Source: Luteimonas rhizosphaericola
GTDB taxonomy: Bacteria; Pseudomonadota; Gammaproteobacteria; Xanthomonadales; Xanthomonadaceae
Reading direction: 5' to 3'
Length of the DNA: 64,000 bases
Assembly (NCBI RefSeq): GCF_029888045.1
Contig: NZ_JARXRN010000025.1
Coordinates: forward strand, 526,368-590,367
Below, piece by piece: positions 20,640 through 34,162 of the stretch. The position numbers were made by a program, and so were the translations under genes. The first letter of the stretch is position 1, and each line of letters starts with the position of its first letter. Under the pieces are notes generated by a model. The model did not search any database. It saw only the letters and a program-made list of their open reading frames with translations, and was not told where the DNA came from.

Positions 20640-21719
20640 ATGCGATCGTTTGCACACTTCTCCCGGGCCCTGGCCTGGACGCTGGCGCTGCTGCTGGCGG
20701 CCGCGCCCGCGCTCGCGCAGCGGGTCGAGGGCGACCGCGCGTCCGGCGAGGGCATGTACGAGGCCGAGGTGCAGGTGCGCAACCAGTCCGAGTCCGAACG
20801 CGAGACCGGGATCGCGCGAGCGCTGGCGCAGGTGCTGGCCAAGCTGTCGGGCGACCGGTCGATCGCCAACCGCCCCGGCGTCGGCCAGGAGTTGCGCCGC
20901 GCCGGCGATTACGTCGAGGGCTACGACTACCGCCAGGACGAGAGCGTCGGGCCCTCGGGCGCACCGACGTTCCGGACCATGCTGGTGGTGCGCTTCGACC
21001 CCGCCCAGGTGGATTCGGTGGCTGCGGCGCTCGGCCTGCCGGTGTGGCCGCAGCCGCGGCCCAAGCCGGTGGTGTGGCTGGCGATCGACGACGGCAAGGG
21101 CCCGCGCCTGGTCGGCCTGCAGCACAACACCGTGGCGCGGCCGCTGCTCGAGCGCGCGGTCCAGCGCGGCTACCGGCTCGGGCTGCCCACGGGCAGCGCC
21201 GCCGAACAGGCCGCGGTGGGCGCGATCTGGCGCGGCGACACCGGCGCGATCGCGCGCCTGTCCGCCCGCTACCAGCCGCCGATGCAGCTGATCGGCAAGC
21301 TCTACCGCGATGGCGCCGGCTGGAAGGCCGACTGGATCTTCGTCGACAACGGCCGCGTGCTCTCGCGCTGGTCCGAGGAAGGCGCCGATGCGCGGCGCAC
21401 CCTGGCGACCGGCGCCGACGGCGGTGCCGACGCGCTGATCAAGCGGTATGCCAAGGCCACCGCGCCCGCCGACCCGGTCGCGCAGCGCATGGTCTTCACC
21501 GGCGTGCGCACGGGCGCGGACTACCTGCGCCTGTCCGCCGCGCTGCAGCGCATGTCGGTGGTGCGCGCGATCCGTCCGCAGCGCGCCATGCCGGACCGGC
21601 TGGAGGTCGAACTCGACCTGCTGACCGGCCTGGCAGGCTTCCGCCGCATGGCCGACGATGGCGTGCTGCTGGAAATGGAGGGCGAGGACGCCCTCGTCCC
21701 GGTCTACCTGCTGCGCTGA
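20640..21719 (+). CDS. DUF2066 domain protein, exported
   Basis: 359 residues with a clear signal peptide (SRALAWTLALLLAAAPALAQ). The mature protein opens with YEAEVQVRNQSESERETGIA, the DUF2066 signature, followed by LAKLSGDRSIANRPGV. Function is unknown; the family is mostly found upstream of perM and hda, as here. Last residues VPVYLLR look like an edge strand. It is 19 bases ahead of the next gene. Confidence 0.88.
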   Translation: MRSFAHFSRALAWTLALLLAAAPALAQRVEGDRASGEGMYEAEVQVRNQSESERETGIARALAQVLAKLSGDRSIANRPGVGQELRRAGDYVEGYDYRQDESVGPSGAPTFRTMLVVRFDPAQVDSVAAALGLPVWPQPRPKPVVWLAIDDGKGPRLVGLQHNTVARPLLERAVQRGYRLGLPTGSAAEQAAVGAIWRGDTGAIARLSARYQPPMQLIGKLYRDGAGWKADWIFVDNGRVLSRWSEEGADARRTLATGADGGADALIKRYAKATAPADPVAQRMVFTGVRTGADYLRLSAALQRMSVVRAIRPQRAMPDRLEVELDLLTGLAGFRRMADDGVLLEMEGEDALVPVYLLR

Positions 21720-21738
21720 GCACATCGAGCCACGCCCC

Positions 21739-22929
21739 ATGGATCCCACGCCCGTCGCCGCGAACGCCGACCTCGCCCGTTTCCTGAAGCGGCTGCAGTG
21801 GGGGCTGGTCGCGTTCGCCGCGCTGTGGCTGTTGGCACTGCTCGGGCCGATCCTGACGCCGTTCGTGCTGGCCGCTCTGCTGGGCTGGCTCGGCGACCCG
21901 CTGGTTGACCGCCTGGAACGTTCCGGCCGGTCGCGGCCGGTGGCGGTCACGCTGGTGTTCGTGCTGATGGTGATGCTGCTGGTGCTGGTGGTGCTGATCC
22001 TGGTGCCTATGGTCGAACGCCAGGTGGTCACCCTGGTCGAGGCCCTGCCCGAATACCGCGAGTGGTTCATGGGCACGGCGCTGCCGTGGGTGGAGGCGCG
22101 GACCGGGATCGAGATCACCACCTGGCTCGACCCGCAACGGCTGATCGAACTGGCCCGCGCGCACTGGGAGCAGGCGGGCGGTGTCGCGGCGACGGTGTTC
22201 GGCTACCTGTCCAGCTCCGGTTTCGCATTCCTGACCTGGGTCATCAACCTCGTGCTGGTGCCGATCCTGACGTTCTATTTCCTGCGCGACTGGGACCTGC
22301 TGGTCGAGCGCGCCGCGGCGATGATCCCGCGCGACCACATCGGCACCGTCACGCGGCTGGCGAAGGAATCCGACGACGTCCTTGGCGCGTTCCTGCGCGG
22401 CCAGTTCATCGTGATGCTGGCGCTGGGCGCGATCTATGCCCTCGGCCTCACGATCGGCGGGCTCAAGCTGGGCCTGCTGATCGGGATCGTGGCCGGGCTG
22501 ATCAGTTTCGTGCCCTATCTCGGCGCGACCACCGGCATCGTCCTGGCGGTGCTCGCGGCGCTGGTGCAGGCCCAGGGCTTCGACCTCAAGCTGCTGATCC
22601 TGGTGGGCGTGGTGTTCACCGTCGGCCAGCTGATCGAGAGCTACATCCTCACCCCGCGCATCGTCGGCGACCGCATCGGCCTGCATCCGGTGGCGGTGAT
22701 CTTCGCGATCATGGCCGGCGGCCAGCTGTTCGGCTTCGTCGGCATGTTGATCGCGCTGCCGGTGGCCGCGGTGGGCAACGTGCTGCTGCGCTTCGCCCAC
22801 GAGCGCTATACCCAGAGCCGGCTGTACGCGGGCGAAGGCCCGAAGATCGTGATCGAGCGCCAGCACGGCGGCGTGATCGTGCTCGACGACGACATCGGCG
22901 AGGCCACCGAACGCGGCGACAAGCCCTGA
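21739..22929 (+). CDS. AI-2E family transporter (PerM/YhhT-like)
   Basis: 396 residues with about eight membrane helices: two at the N-terminus (about 20-100), a long soluble stretch (about 100-155), then a dense hydrophobic block holding YLGATTGIVLAVLAAL and ESYILTPRIVGDRIGLHPV, the family signature. Members have been linked to AI-2 export or Na+/H+ antiport; PerM itself has no firm function. Genetic linkage to hda is conserved in gammaproteobacteria. The ATG at 21739 gives the normal start. Confidence 0.9.
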   Translation: MDPTPVAANADLARFLKRLQWGLVAFAALWLLALLGPILTPFVLAALLGWLGDPLVDRLERSGRSRPVAVTLVFVLMVMLLVLVVLILVPMVERQVVTLVEALPEYREWFMGTALPWVEARTGIEITTWLDPQRLIELARAHWEQAGGVAATVFGYLSSSGFAFLTWVINLVLVPILTFYFLRDWDLLVERAAAMIPRDHIGTVTRLAKESDDVLGAFLRGQFIVMLALGAIYALGLTIGGLKLGLLIGIVAGLISFVPYLGATTGIVLAVLAALVQAQGFDLKLLILVGVVFTVGQLIESYILTPRIVGDRIGLHPVAVIFAIMAGGQLFGFVGMLIALPVAAVGNVLLRFAHERYTQSRLYAGEGPKIVIERQHGGVIVLDDDIGEATERGDKP

Positions 22930-22934
22930 CGCCG

Positions 22935-23645
22935 ATGCCGTCGCCTTCGCCGCAACTGCCGCTGGCGTTGCGCTACCCGCCGGACCAGCGCCTGGACACC
23001 TTCGCCGGCGATGCCGCGCGCGTGGCGCAGCTGCGCGCGTTCGCGCATGGCGGCGATCCCGCCCGCATGCTGCTGCTCGCCGGGCCGGCGGGTACCGGCA
23101 AGACCCATCTCGCGCTCGCGGTCTGCGCCGAGGCCGACGGCGCGGGGCAGCGCGCCGGCTACCTGCCGCTCGCCAGCGCCGCCGGCCGCCTGCGGGCGGC
23201 GCTCGAGTCGCTGCACGCCTTCGACCTGGTGGCGCTGGACGGCCTCGAGGCGGTGGCCGGCGATGCCGACGACGAGCTGGCGCTGTTCGACTTCCACAAC
23301 CGCATGCACGACGGCGGCCGCCGGCTGCTGTACACCGCGCACGCCGCGCCGGATGCGCTGCCGCTGCGGCTGCCGGACCTGCGCTCGCGCCTGTCCCAGT
23401 GCACCCGGGTGACGCTCGACCGGCTCGACGATGCGGGCCGCGGCGAAGTGCTGCGCCTGCGCGCGCAGCGGCGCGGGCTGCAGATCGACGCGGCGGCGAT
23501 CGACTGGCTGCTGCGCCGCGCCGGTCGCGACCTCGGCGGCCTGGCTGCGCTGCTGGACCGCCTCGATGCCGCCTCGCTGGCCGCGCAGCGGCGCATCACC
23601 GTGCCGTTCCTGCGCCAGGTGCTGGAAACGACGACGCCAAGCTGA
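22935..23645 (+). CDS. hda: DnaA regulatory inactivator Hda
   Basis: 236 residues. The N-terminus SPQLPLALRYPPDQRLDTF includes the clamp-binding QLPL motif. AAA+ core: Walker A AGPAGTGKT, then LVALDGLEAVAGD in place of a strict Walker B, and a C-terminal lid LDRLDDAGRGEVLRLRAQ. Hda bound to the sliding clamp promotes ATP hydrolysis on DnaA and prevents re-initiation. It starts 5 bases after the AI-2E gene. Confidence 0.92.
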   Translation: MPSPSPQLPLALRYPPDQRLDTFAGDAARVAQLRAFAHGGDPARMLLLAGPAGTGKTHLALAVCAEADGAGQRAGYLPLASAAGRLRAALESLHAFDLVALDGLEAVAGDADDELALFDFHNRMHDGGRRLLYTAHAAPDALPLRLPDLRSRLSQCTRVTLDRLDDAGRGEVLRLRAQRRGLQIDAAAIDWLLRRAGRDLGGLAALLDRLDAASLAAQRRITVPFLRQVLETTTPS

Positions 23646-23698
23646 ACCCATTCGTCCCCGGTCCGAAGACCAGCAGAACTGGGGGGACGGAGGTTGAA

Positions 23699-25738
23699 TC
23701 ATGCAGCGGAGCTTTGCCGGCGCCGGCGATAACTTCCGACCACGATCGCGATGGCGCCGATGATTGCCAGCAACGTCGCGATCCATCCGACGTAACCCGG
23801 GACGGCTGGCGTCGAGGTGGGAGGGCTCTCCACTACTGGATCCCGTACCGGAAACGCGATTCGGAACGACGGTGATTCCCCAGCCTTCCTCCATATCAGG
23901 CGGACGGTCTGCACATCCTCGGTTTTGAGGTAATCCGTGGTCCTGAACGAGAATCCATGCCGGTCCTCGCCGCGGCTCACCTCGACGTCCGCGATGGCGG
24001 AATGTTCGTAGCCGATGCTCATGCAAAGCTCTTCTGCTGCGGTGCTGCAGATCCGTATAGACGCTTCCCTGGAACCGATTTCGATCCGCTTGTCGGGCGG
24101 AAAGCGGAAGATCGTCATCACCTGTGCATCGCCCGACAGCCCATCGAACTTGTCCTGTAGGGTGACGCCGGTGCCGGGCACCAGCTCGAAGTCCCGGATG
24201 TACTCGGCATCGACGTACATGAAGCTGCGGCAGCGGGCTCGCATGCCCAACCGGTCGGGGAAAAGTCCCCATTGCTTCCGGTTCTGCTTGAACCTGGGAG
24301 TGCCGGTGCTGCGGGTGGTACCCATTCCGAGCGGCACGCTGACGTTGTGGGCCAGCGGACTTCTCACATATTCGCGTTCCGGCCTTGTTTTTTCGTAGCC
24401 GAACAGGCCTGCATCGATGAGCCAGTCCTCACCGTGGGAATACAGCACGAGGTTGCCGTCGTCGTCGTGGCGATGACCGGAGGACAGAAAGCCGCACTTG
24501 AACACCATGTGCAGGTCGTCCGATTCAAGGCCCGGCGACCAGCGATCACGGTGGATCAGGTACCCGGATGTTGCGAATATCCGCGTATCCCCCTCCGGGG
24601 CCCGGCCTTCGCGGCCGTTGGACTTGACATACGCTAGAGCCTCGCGTGCGGCCTTGGGAACCGACTTCGGCGCGCGAAATGTCTGCGGAACGCGGCCGGT
24701 GTCCCCAATCTGCGGAAGCGTCCCGTCAGGGCGCGTGATCCAGGCGGCAAACCAAGTCGCGCCCGTCATTCTCCGCTTCATTCCCGGCGGAACCGGGGTC
24801 TCCTGGAACCGCGCCAGTCCCTCGAGAAGTGCGAACGTTCGTGTCGGGACCCAGCGATGGTACTCGGGCGAGTTCTCCGTCTGGACACCGTCGCGCGCAA
24901 CCAGGTGATTGGCTTCGAAGACCGCACGGGTCTGGGCCTCGGACAGTGGATCGAGCGAATAGTCGATGAAGGGGAAGACAGCTCCGGACAGGAAAATCGC
25001 GTAGGCCTGATCCACGGCGTGATTGCTGCGCCGCATCCGGATATCGGGGTCCTCCAGCAGGATGCGCGTATGCGAGTTGACCAGTCGCAAGACGTCGAGC
25101 GTGAACTCACGGTCGGCGAGTCCGTGCTTCCTCAGCAGGAGGTAGATGGCGATCGTTTGTCTAAGTCTGATCGGCGTGGAATGGTCACCCCAGGAAAACT
25201 CGGGGTCCGGGGGCGCAACCACCGCGTTCGCCCGATACCAGTCTTTGATCAGTGAGCGAAGAAGTCTTGCCCCCCGAGGTCGGTCCTCTTCGAGGATCTT
25301 CACATAACAGCCCGCCAGCCCGAAACCGTGGTGGCGCCATCGTGTGTTGCGATCCGCTCCTTCCCACACTCGCCAGTCGGCCGCCATCGACAGGGGGCGG
25401 AAGATGTTCCTGCCGTGATAGCGGAACTCTCCTTTATCCTCGTCCAGCTCACACCAGTGGCCGGTGACCGACGGCCGCGGCGAAAGCTTGCGAAGTGCCT
25501 GCTTCAGCTGGCGCTCGTATCCCGCGTCGCTCATCAGATAATCCGCCGCATCCTCCAATGCATGTGGCTTGCCGTGAATGGTCGAGCTGAACTGGGCGGC
25601 CTTGCCGCCCGGTCCGAACCAGCCGTGATAGTCCCGGATGGATTTGGCCCAGGTCACATGAGTGGAGGTCAGGCAAAGCAACAGGGCGCCAATCGCAGCG
25701 AGGGGCCGCCTAGGGACTCTGGACATCTTGTCTTCCAT
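23699..25738 (-). CDS. Heparinase II/III-like polysaccharide lyase with C-terminal membrane anchor
   Basis: 679 residues. Signal peptide (about 5-31), an alpha/alpha-toroid lyase domain (about 60-350, with SNHAVDQAYAIFLSG and ENSPEYHRW), then the heparinase II/III beta-sheet domain (about 440-620, with SSGHRHDDDGNLVLY and SPLAHNVSVPLG). Tyr/His of SPEYH and the His of GHRHDD are the likely catalytic residues. The C-terminus is a single helix (VGWIATLLAIIGAIAIVVGS) closed by RRRRQ, so the enzyme is probably anchored on the outer face of the inner membrane. Substrate is probably a uronic acid-containing polymer. GC is clearly lower than in its neighbours. MSR at 25726, preceded by GGAAG, is an alternative start. 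Confidence 0.85.
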   Translation of the reverse strand: MEDKMSRVPRRPLAAIGALLLCLTSTHVTWAKSIRDYHGWFGPGGKAAQFSSTIHGKPHALEDAADYLMSDAGYERQLKQALRKLSPRPSVTGHWCELDEDKGEFRYHGRNIFRPLSMAADWRVWEGADRNTRWRHHGFGLAGCYVKILEEDRPRGARLLRSLIKDWYRANAVVAPPDPEFSWGDHSTPIRLRQTIAIYLLLRKHGLADREFTLDVLRLVNSHTRILLEDPDIRMRRSNHAVDQAYAIFLSGAVFPFIDYSLDPLSEAQTRAVFEANHLVARDGVQTENSPEYHRWVPTRTFALLEGLARFQETPVPPGMKRRMTGATWFAAWITRPDGTLPQIGDTGRVPQTFRAPKSVPKAAREALAYVKSNGREGRAPEGDTRIFATSGYLIHRDRWSPGLESDDLHMVFKCGFLSSGHRHDDDGNLVLYSHGEDWLIDAGLFGYEKTRPEREYVRSPLAHNVSVPLGMGTTRSTGTPRFKQNRKQWGLFPDRLGMRARCRSFMYVDAEYIRDFELVPGTGVTLQDKFDGLSGDAQVMTIFRFPPDKRIEIGSREASIRICSTAAEELCMSIGYEHSAIADVEVSRGEDRHGFSFRTTDYLKTEDVQTVRLIWRKAGESPSFRIAFPVRDPVVESPPTSTPAVPGYVGWIATLLAIIGAIAIVVGSYRRRRQSSAA

Positions 25739-26055
25739 GGTGGGTGATTGCCGATGCGAGACCTGCCGGTCGGCATATTCCGGTGGCTTGCACTGCCGGC
25801 TCGCGCGAATCATGCAGGAATGGCGTTCCGAGGTCAGCCTGGCCGCATGCTCGCCTGCTGCATGCGCGACACCATCGTCGTCACGGTGGCGTGGCGCCAT
25901 GCCGATGCTACCCGGGCGCGTGATCTTGACTGGCTACATTGAAGGACAGAGGACGAGGGGCAGGGGACAGGCGGTCCGCGACTGGATTCGCCCGTGCCTA
26001 GGCGGTCCCGCTTCGCGGGCGGTGTCGCGTCCCGGCTTCGCATGGGTCGGCGCCG
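25739..26055. other. Gap between the lyase and the P450 gene
   Basis: No gene is supported. The right part (25940-26040) has purine-rich GGACAGAGGACGAGGGGCAG and a short hairpin CCCGC-TTC-GCGGG near 26010 that could end the P450 transcript, without a T tract. The left part should hold the minus-strand lyase promoter, but no convincing -35/-10 pair was identified. Confidence 0.4.
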
Positions 26056-27813
26056 CTAGACTGGCGCGCGCCGGCGCAGACGGATCACCAGGTTGTCCGG
26101 GCGCATGGTGAAGACCAGCTTTTCCTCGACCGGCCCCTGGCCCGCGCGCTCGAGTTCGAAGTTGCGGCACAGCATCGAGACCACCGCCTTGATCTCCAGC
26201 AGCGCGAGGAAGCGCCCCGGACAGAAGCGTGGACCGGCGCCGAAGGGGAAGAAGGCCTTGGCCGCGGCGGCGTCGAGTGCGGAGCCGTCGGGCCGGATCC
26301 AGCGATCGAGGTCGAACGCGGCGGCGCCGGTCTCGGCCTGGGCGCGGATCGTGGCGTGGCGCGTGAGCAGGAACACCGGGGTGCGCGCCGGCACCTCGAC
26401 GTCGCCGAGCACGGTGTCGTGCAGCGCTTCCAGCCGCAGCACCGGAGCGGCTGGCTTGAGCCGCATCGCCTCCAGCGCCGCGGCCTCGGTGCGCACCAGG
26501 CGCGGATGCGCCGCGAAGTCCTGCAGCAGCGCGTCGTCGCCGAGCACGGCATCGGCCTCGGTGCGCAGGGTGTCGCGCAGGTCCCCGCGTTCGCACATGA
26601 AGTGGATCAGCCAGGCCAGCGCGCGGGCGGTGGTTTCCTCGCCCGCCAGCATCAGCGTCATCACGTTGCCCGTCACGTCCGCGTCGCTGAAGCCTGCATC
26701 GCCGGATTGCGCCACCAGCGCCTCGATGTAGTTGCCCGGCCGCGTCGCGAGCGCGGGGTCGGCCGCCAGTCGCGCGCGCGCATCGGTGATCAGGCGGCCG
26801 AGGGTGTCATGGATCCCGACCAGGGCCCGCTCCAGGGCACGGTCGGCCGGCAGCGTCACGTAGTTCCAGTACGGCAGCAGCGCGGTCACGCGCCGCGACA
26901 GCGCCTTCGGGATCTCGCCGATCTGCTGCTCCAGCGCGCCCTCGTGGCCCTCGATGGTGTTGAGGTCCTGGCCGAAGGCGAACGTGGAGGTGACATCGAT
27001 CGTGAAGCGGGTGAGGTCGTCGAGCAGGTCGATCTCCTGGCCCGTGTCGGCGGCCTGTTCCCAGCGCCGCTGCAGGCGCCCGACGATGCGCATCATGGTG
27101 GGGAAGAAGTGCTTGAGGTGGCCGTGGGTGAGCGCCTGCACCACCACCTTGCGCTGGCGCCGCCATTCGTCGCCCTCGGCGGTGAACACGCCGGCGGCCT
27201 TGAGCCCGCGCGCGATGCCTTCCACCGTGCTCATGCGCCGGAAGGTGTCGGGCCGGCGCTTGAACGCCTCTTCCACCAGCTGCGGATCGGCCACCATCAG
27301 GATCCGGTAGTGGCCCAGCCGGATCCGGTACATCGGGCCGTACCGGTCGGCCCAGTCCTCCATCACCAGGTGCTGGTCGGTCTCGCGCAGCTGGAACAGG
27401 TTGCCCAGCAGCGGCAGCCCGCGCGGACCGGGCAGCGAGCGGAACGGGCGCACCGCGCGCGCGTCGCGTTCCGCCTGCCCGGCGCGGAAGGCCGCCAGCT
27501 CGTGGGCGTCGATCGCGACCTCGCCGTCGACCAGCTGCGCATCGAACCGGTGCAGGCAGGTGCGCGGATCGCCCGCGCGCCGGCCGCTGAGGCAGTCGAA
27601 TCGCCAGCCGTGGGCTGCGCAGACCAGCTGCCCGTCGACCACCTCACCATCGGCCAGCAGGTTGCCCTGGTGCGGGCAGCGCCCGTCGAACACCGACACC
27701 GTGCCGGCGTGGCGCACGACCACCAGCGGCACGCCGTCGGCGTCGACCGCCAGCGGCGTGTCGTCGGCCAGGGCCGACGCGCGAACAAGCGCAACCGGTG
27801 ACGCGGTCGTCAT
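26056..27813 (-). CDS. Rieske ferredoxin-cytochrome P450 fusion protein
   Basis: 585 residues in one frame. Residues about 5-105 are a Rieske [2Fe-2S] domain with C46-x-H48 in GRCPHQG and C65-x-x-H68 in LVCAAHGW. A short linker leads to a full P450 (about 125-580): proline-rich SLPGPRGLPLLGN, I-helix AGEETT (390-395), ExxR E448-A-M-R451, and the heme loop FPFGAGPRFCPGR with Cys531. All ligands for both cofactors are present. The Rieske part probably passes electrons to the heme; no reductase gene lies nearby. Substrate unknown; no membrane anchor, so cytoplasmic. The ATG at 27813 is the natural start of the Rieske fold. Downstream of murU by 123 bases, same strand. Confidence 0.92.
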   Translation of the reverse strand: MTTASPVALVRASALADDTPLAVDADGVPLVVVRHAGTVSVFDGRCPHQGNLLADGEVVDGQLVCAAHGWRFDCLSGRRAGDPRTCLHRFDAQLVDGEVAIDAHELAAFRAGQAERDARAVRPFRSLPGPRGLPLLGNLFQLRETDQHLVMEDWADRYGPMYRIRLGHYRILMVADPQLVEEAFKRRPDTFRRMSTVEGIARGLKAAGVFTAEGDEWRRQRKVVVQALTHGHLKHFFPTMMRIVGRLQRRWEQAADTGQEIDLLDDLTRFTIDVTSTFAFGQDLNTIEGHEGALEQQIGEIPKALSRRVTALLPYWNYVTLPADRALERALVGIHDTLGRLITDARARLAADPALATRPGNYIEALVAQSGDAGFSDADVTGNVMTLMLAGEETTARALAWLIHFMCERGDLRDTLRTEADAVLGDDALLQDFAAHPRLVRTEAAALEAMRLKPAAPVLRLEALHDTVLGDVEVPARTPVFLLTRHATIRAQAETGAAAFDLDRWIRPDGSALDAAAAKAFFPFGAGPRFCPGRFLALLEIKAVVSMLCRNFELERAGQGPVEEKLVFTMRPDNLVIRLRRRAPV

Positions 27814-27936
27814 CCGTCTCTCCAGCCGGTGGTCCCGGGGGGACGGGACGCAGCTGCGTCCCGCGCGACCGATGTGGGTGCCGTGCGACGGGCCGCAGGC
27901 CCGACGGCGACCGCGGACAGGATGCCCGCGGCGCGG

Positions 27937-31456
<3,520 letters not shown>

Positions 31457-32869
31457 ATGCGCATCACCATCATCGGGGCGGGTTTCAGCGGCACCACGCT
31501 GGCGAGCCTGCTCGCCTCACCGCGCGACGATGCGCCGCAGGTGTGCCTGGTCGGCACGCCCGCCACGTTCGGCAGTGGCGTGGCCTACGGCGAGGCGCGG
31601 CAGGAGCACCTGCTCAACGTACGCGCGCGGCACCTGGGCATCGATCCCGGGCACACCGGCGACTTCGCCGACTGGCTCAGCCTGGGCGAACGCGGGCGCG
31701 ACGGCTTCATGCCGCGCATCGCGTACGGCGAGTACCTGCGCGAGCGGCTCAAGGAGGCGGTGGAACAGTCGAGCAATCTGACCTGCATCGACCAGGAAGT
31801 GATTGCCGTCGAACGCGTGCTGGACGGGTTCGATATCCATCTCGCCGACGGCAGCCAGTTCCGCAGCGAACGGGTGGTCCTGGCCCCGGGCGCGCTTCCG
31901 CCGCAGCGGCTGGCGGGCGTCGGGCCCCGCCTGGCGCGCAGCGAGCGCTACATCGGCTGGCCCTGGTACGAAGACGCGCTCGACCGCATTCCGGCCGATG
32001 CACGCGTGCTGCTGGTCGGCACCGGCCTGACGATGGCCGACGTGGTGGTGAGCCTGCGGCGGCGGCAGCATCGCGGGCAGATCGTCGCGATCTCGCGGCG
32101 TGGACTGCTGCCGCGTTCGCACCTGCCGCAGCCCTCGGACGCGCTGTCGCTGCCGCCCCGCGTGCTCTACGCCCTGCGCGCCGGCGACCTGCATGCGCTG
32201 GTGTCGGCGCTGCGGTCGCTCGCGCCCGCCGTCGCGGACTGGCGCGCGCTGGTCGATGCCCTGCGCCCGCACACCCAGGCCTTCTGGCAGGCGCTGTCGC
32301 CGGTGCAGCGGGCGCGCTTCGCCCGCCACCTGCGCACCCACTGGGAGACGTTCCGGCACCGGCTGGCGCCGCAGGTGGCGACGGAACTGGACGGCCTGCT
32401 GCAGAGCGGGCAGCTGGAGGTGCGCGCGGCCCGCCTGCTGCGCGCCGGCGTGGTCGAGGGCGGCATCGAAGTCGTGATGCGCGGCCGCGGCCGGGCGCAT
32501 GCGCAGGTCGCGCGTTTCGACGTGATGGTCCGCGCGACCGGGCTGGATACGGACATCGAGCGCACCACGCATCCGCTGGTGACGCATCTGCGCGAGGCCG
32601 GACAGATCCGCGCCGATCCGTTGGGGTTCGGCGTCGAGGTGGACCCGCAGCTCCAGGTGATCGATCGCGCCGGGCGCACCGTGCCGGGGCTGTACTGCCT
32701 GGGCCCGCTGCTGCGCGGCCGGCTGTGGGAAATCACCGCGATTCCCGAACTGCGCGACGCGGCACAGGCGTTGGCGCCGAGACTGCTGGCCCGCGATCCC
32801 GAGGCGTCCGGCGGAGCGGCCAGCCCGGTGCGCTGGCCGCTCGCGGCTCAGGTGGAGAACACGCGATAG
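31457..32869 (+). CDS. FAD/NAD(P)-binding protein (HpnW/YdhS-like)
   Basis: 470 residues. The N-terminal Rossmann motif is [17 protein letters not shown], and a second dinucleotide fold begins at [18 protein letters not shown] (near residue 180). [17 protein letters not shown] and the late [12 protein letters not shown] match the FAD-NAD(P)-binding family typified by E. coli YdhS, whose substrate is unknown. The last 22 bases overlap the end of cysA on the other strand, so the two transcripts converge through coding sequence. Confidence 0.85.
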   Translation: MRITIIGAGFSGTTLASLLASPRDDAPQVCLVGTPATFGSGVAYGEARQEHLLNVRARHLGIDPGHTGDFADWLSLGERGRDGFMPRIAYGEYLRERLKEAVEQSSNLTCIDQEVIAVERVLDGFDIHLADGSQFRSERVVLAPGALPPQRLAGVGPRLARSERYIGWPWYEDALDRIPADARVLLVGTGLTMADVVVSLRRRQHRGQIVAISRRGLLPRSHLPQPSDALSLPPRVLYALRAGDLHALVSALRSLAPAVADWRALVDALRPHTQAFWQALSPVQRARFARHLRTHWETFRHRLAPQVATELDGLLQSGQLEVRAARLLRAGVVEGGIEVVMRGRGRAHAQVARFDVMVRATGLDTDIERTTHPLVTHLREAGQIRADPLGFGVEVDPQLQVIDRAGRTVPGLYCLGPLLRGRLWEITAIPELRDAAQALAPRLLARDPEASGGAASPVRWPLAAQVENTR

Positions 32870-34032
32870 CGCAGCGGACGCAGGCCGACGGCCGCACCGC
32901 TACTGGGTACGATGATCCCCGGCGTCGCGACCAGGTCGGCCTCGAACGCGCCCGGCTGGCCGGCAACTGCCAGTTCCACCACGATGCGCTCGGCGCGCGT
33001 GTGCACCGCGGACACGGTGGCGTCCAGGCCCTCGCCGGGCGCGCCGATGGCCGCATCGTGCGGCCGCAGGTACAGGCGCGCCGGCCCGTCGGCCACGCCG
33101 GTGGCATCGAAATCGCCCGGCTGCCCCGGCGGGGAGAACCGGCCCCCCGCGACGGTGCCTTCGAGCACGCTGGCGCGGCCGATGAAGTCGAACACGTAGG
33201 CCGACGCCGGCGCGTCGTAGATCTCGCGCGGCGTGCCCACCTGCTCGATGCGCCCGTCGCGCAGCACCACCACGCGGTCGGCGAGTTCCAGCGCCTCGTC
33301 CTGGTCGTGGGTGACGAACACCGTGGTCTGGCCGGTCTGGTCGTGCAGGCGGCGCAGCCAGCGGCGCAGTTCGACCCGCACCTTGGCATCGAGCGCGCCG
33401 AAGGGCTCGTCGAGCAGCAGCACGGTCGGGTCGATCGCCAGCGCGCGCGCCAGCGCGACGCGCTGCTTCTGGCCGCCCGAGAGCTGCTCGGGGTAGCGGT
33501 CGCCATGCTCGGGCAGCTGGATCAGCGCCAGCAGTTCGTCGACGCGGCGGCGGATCGTGGCGCGATCCGGGCGCCGCGACCGCGGGCGGCTGCGCAGCCC
33601 GAAGGCGATGTTCTCGGCCACGGTCATGTGCCGGAACAGGGCGTACTGCTGGAACACGAAGCCGACGTTGCGCTCGCGCAGGCTGAGCCGGGTGGCGTCG
33701 GTGTCGCCGAACAGCACCCGCCCCGCGTCGGCCGGCAGCAGGCCCGCGATCACGCGCAGCAGCGTGGTCTTGCCCGAACCCGACGGGCCCAGCAGCGCGA
33801 CGAGCTCGCCCGAGCCGATGTGCAGGTCGACGTGGTCCAGCGCGGCGGTCGAGCCGTAGCGCTTGCCGACGCCTTCGATCCGCAGGTCCACGCCATGTCC
33901 GTCCGCACGCATCGGCCGATCATCGCCGATTTCCTGCGGACCGGAGGCCGCGGCATCGGTATGGCCCACGGTGTCGACGCCGGGCGCGGGCGGGCGGCGG
34001 GCGGGCGTGGGGCTGTCCTGGATCAGCAGCAT
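32848..34032 (-). CDS. cysA: Sulfate/thiosulfate ABC transporter ATP-binding protein
   Basis: 394 residues. Walker [20 protein letters not shown], signature [15 protein letters not shown], Walker [17 protein letters not shown], then the TOBE-like C-terminal region ([12 protein letters not shown]). It energises sulfate import through CysTW. The ATG at 34032 has GGAG 10 bases upstream and adds about 40 Pro/Ala-rich residues before the ABC fold; the ATG at 33912 ([20 protein letters not shown]) has a poor ribosome site but gives the usual family N-terminus. Confidence 0.94.
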   Translation of the reverse strand: MLLIQDSPTPARRPPAPGVDTVGHTDAAASGPQEIGDDRPMRADGHGVDLRIEGVGKRYGSTAALDHVDLHIGSGELVALLGPSGSGKTTLLRVIAGLLPADAGRVLFGDTDATRLSLRERNVGFVFQQYALFRHMTVAENIAFGLRSRPRSRRPDRATIRRRVDELLALIQLPEHGDRYPEQLSGGQKQRVALARALAIDPTVLLLDEPFGALDAKVRVELRRWLRRLHDQTGQTTVFVTHDQDEALELADRVVVLRDGRIEQVGTPREIYDAPASAYVFDFIGRASVLEGTVAGGRFSPPGQPGDFDATGVADGPARLYLRPHDAAIGAPGEGLDATVSAVHTRAERIVVELAVAGQPGAFEADLVATPGIIVPSSGAAVGLRPLRYRVFST

Positions 34033-34162
34033 GGCGGGTGGCTCCAAGGCGAGGGCATGGATCGGAACGGGATGGGCGCCGGGCGGCGGCGGCCGTACCG
34101 TGCGCGCGGCGGAACGGCGGGGTGTCGGAACGGGCATGGCAGCAGCGGCATGGGGCGGGGCC

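Noticed and set aside
26056-27813. Two adjacent genes (ferredoxin and P450) joined by an assembly error
   Set aside because: The frame runs through a plausible linker with no frameshift signature, and no internal start with a ribosome site is obvious; fusion is the simpler reading.
33913-34032. The N-terminal extension of CysA as a separate small gene
   Set aside because: It is in frame with CysA and has no stop; it is either an extension or untranslated leader.
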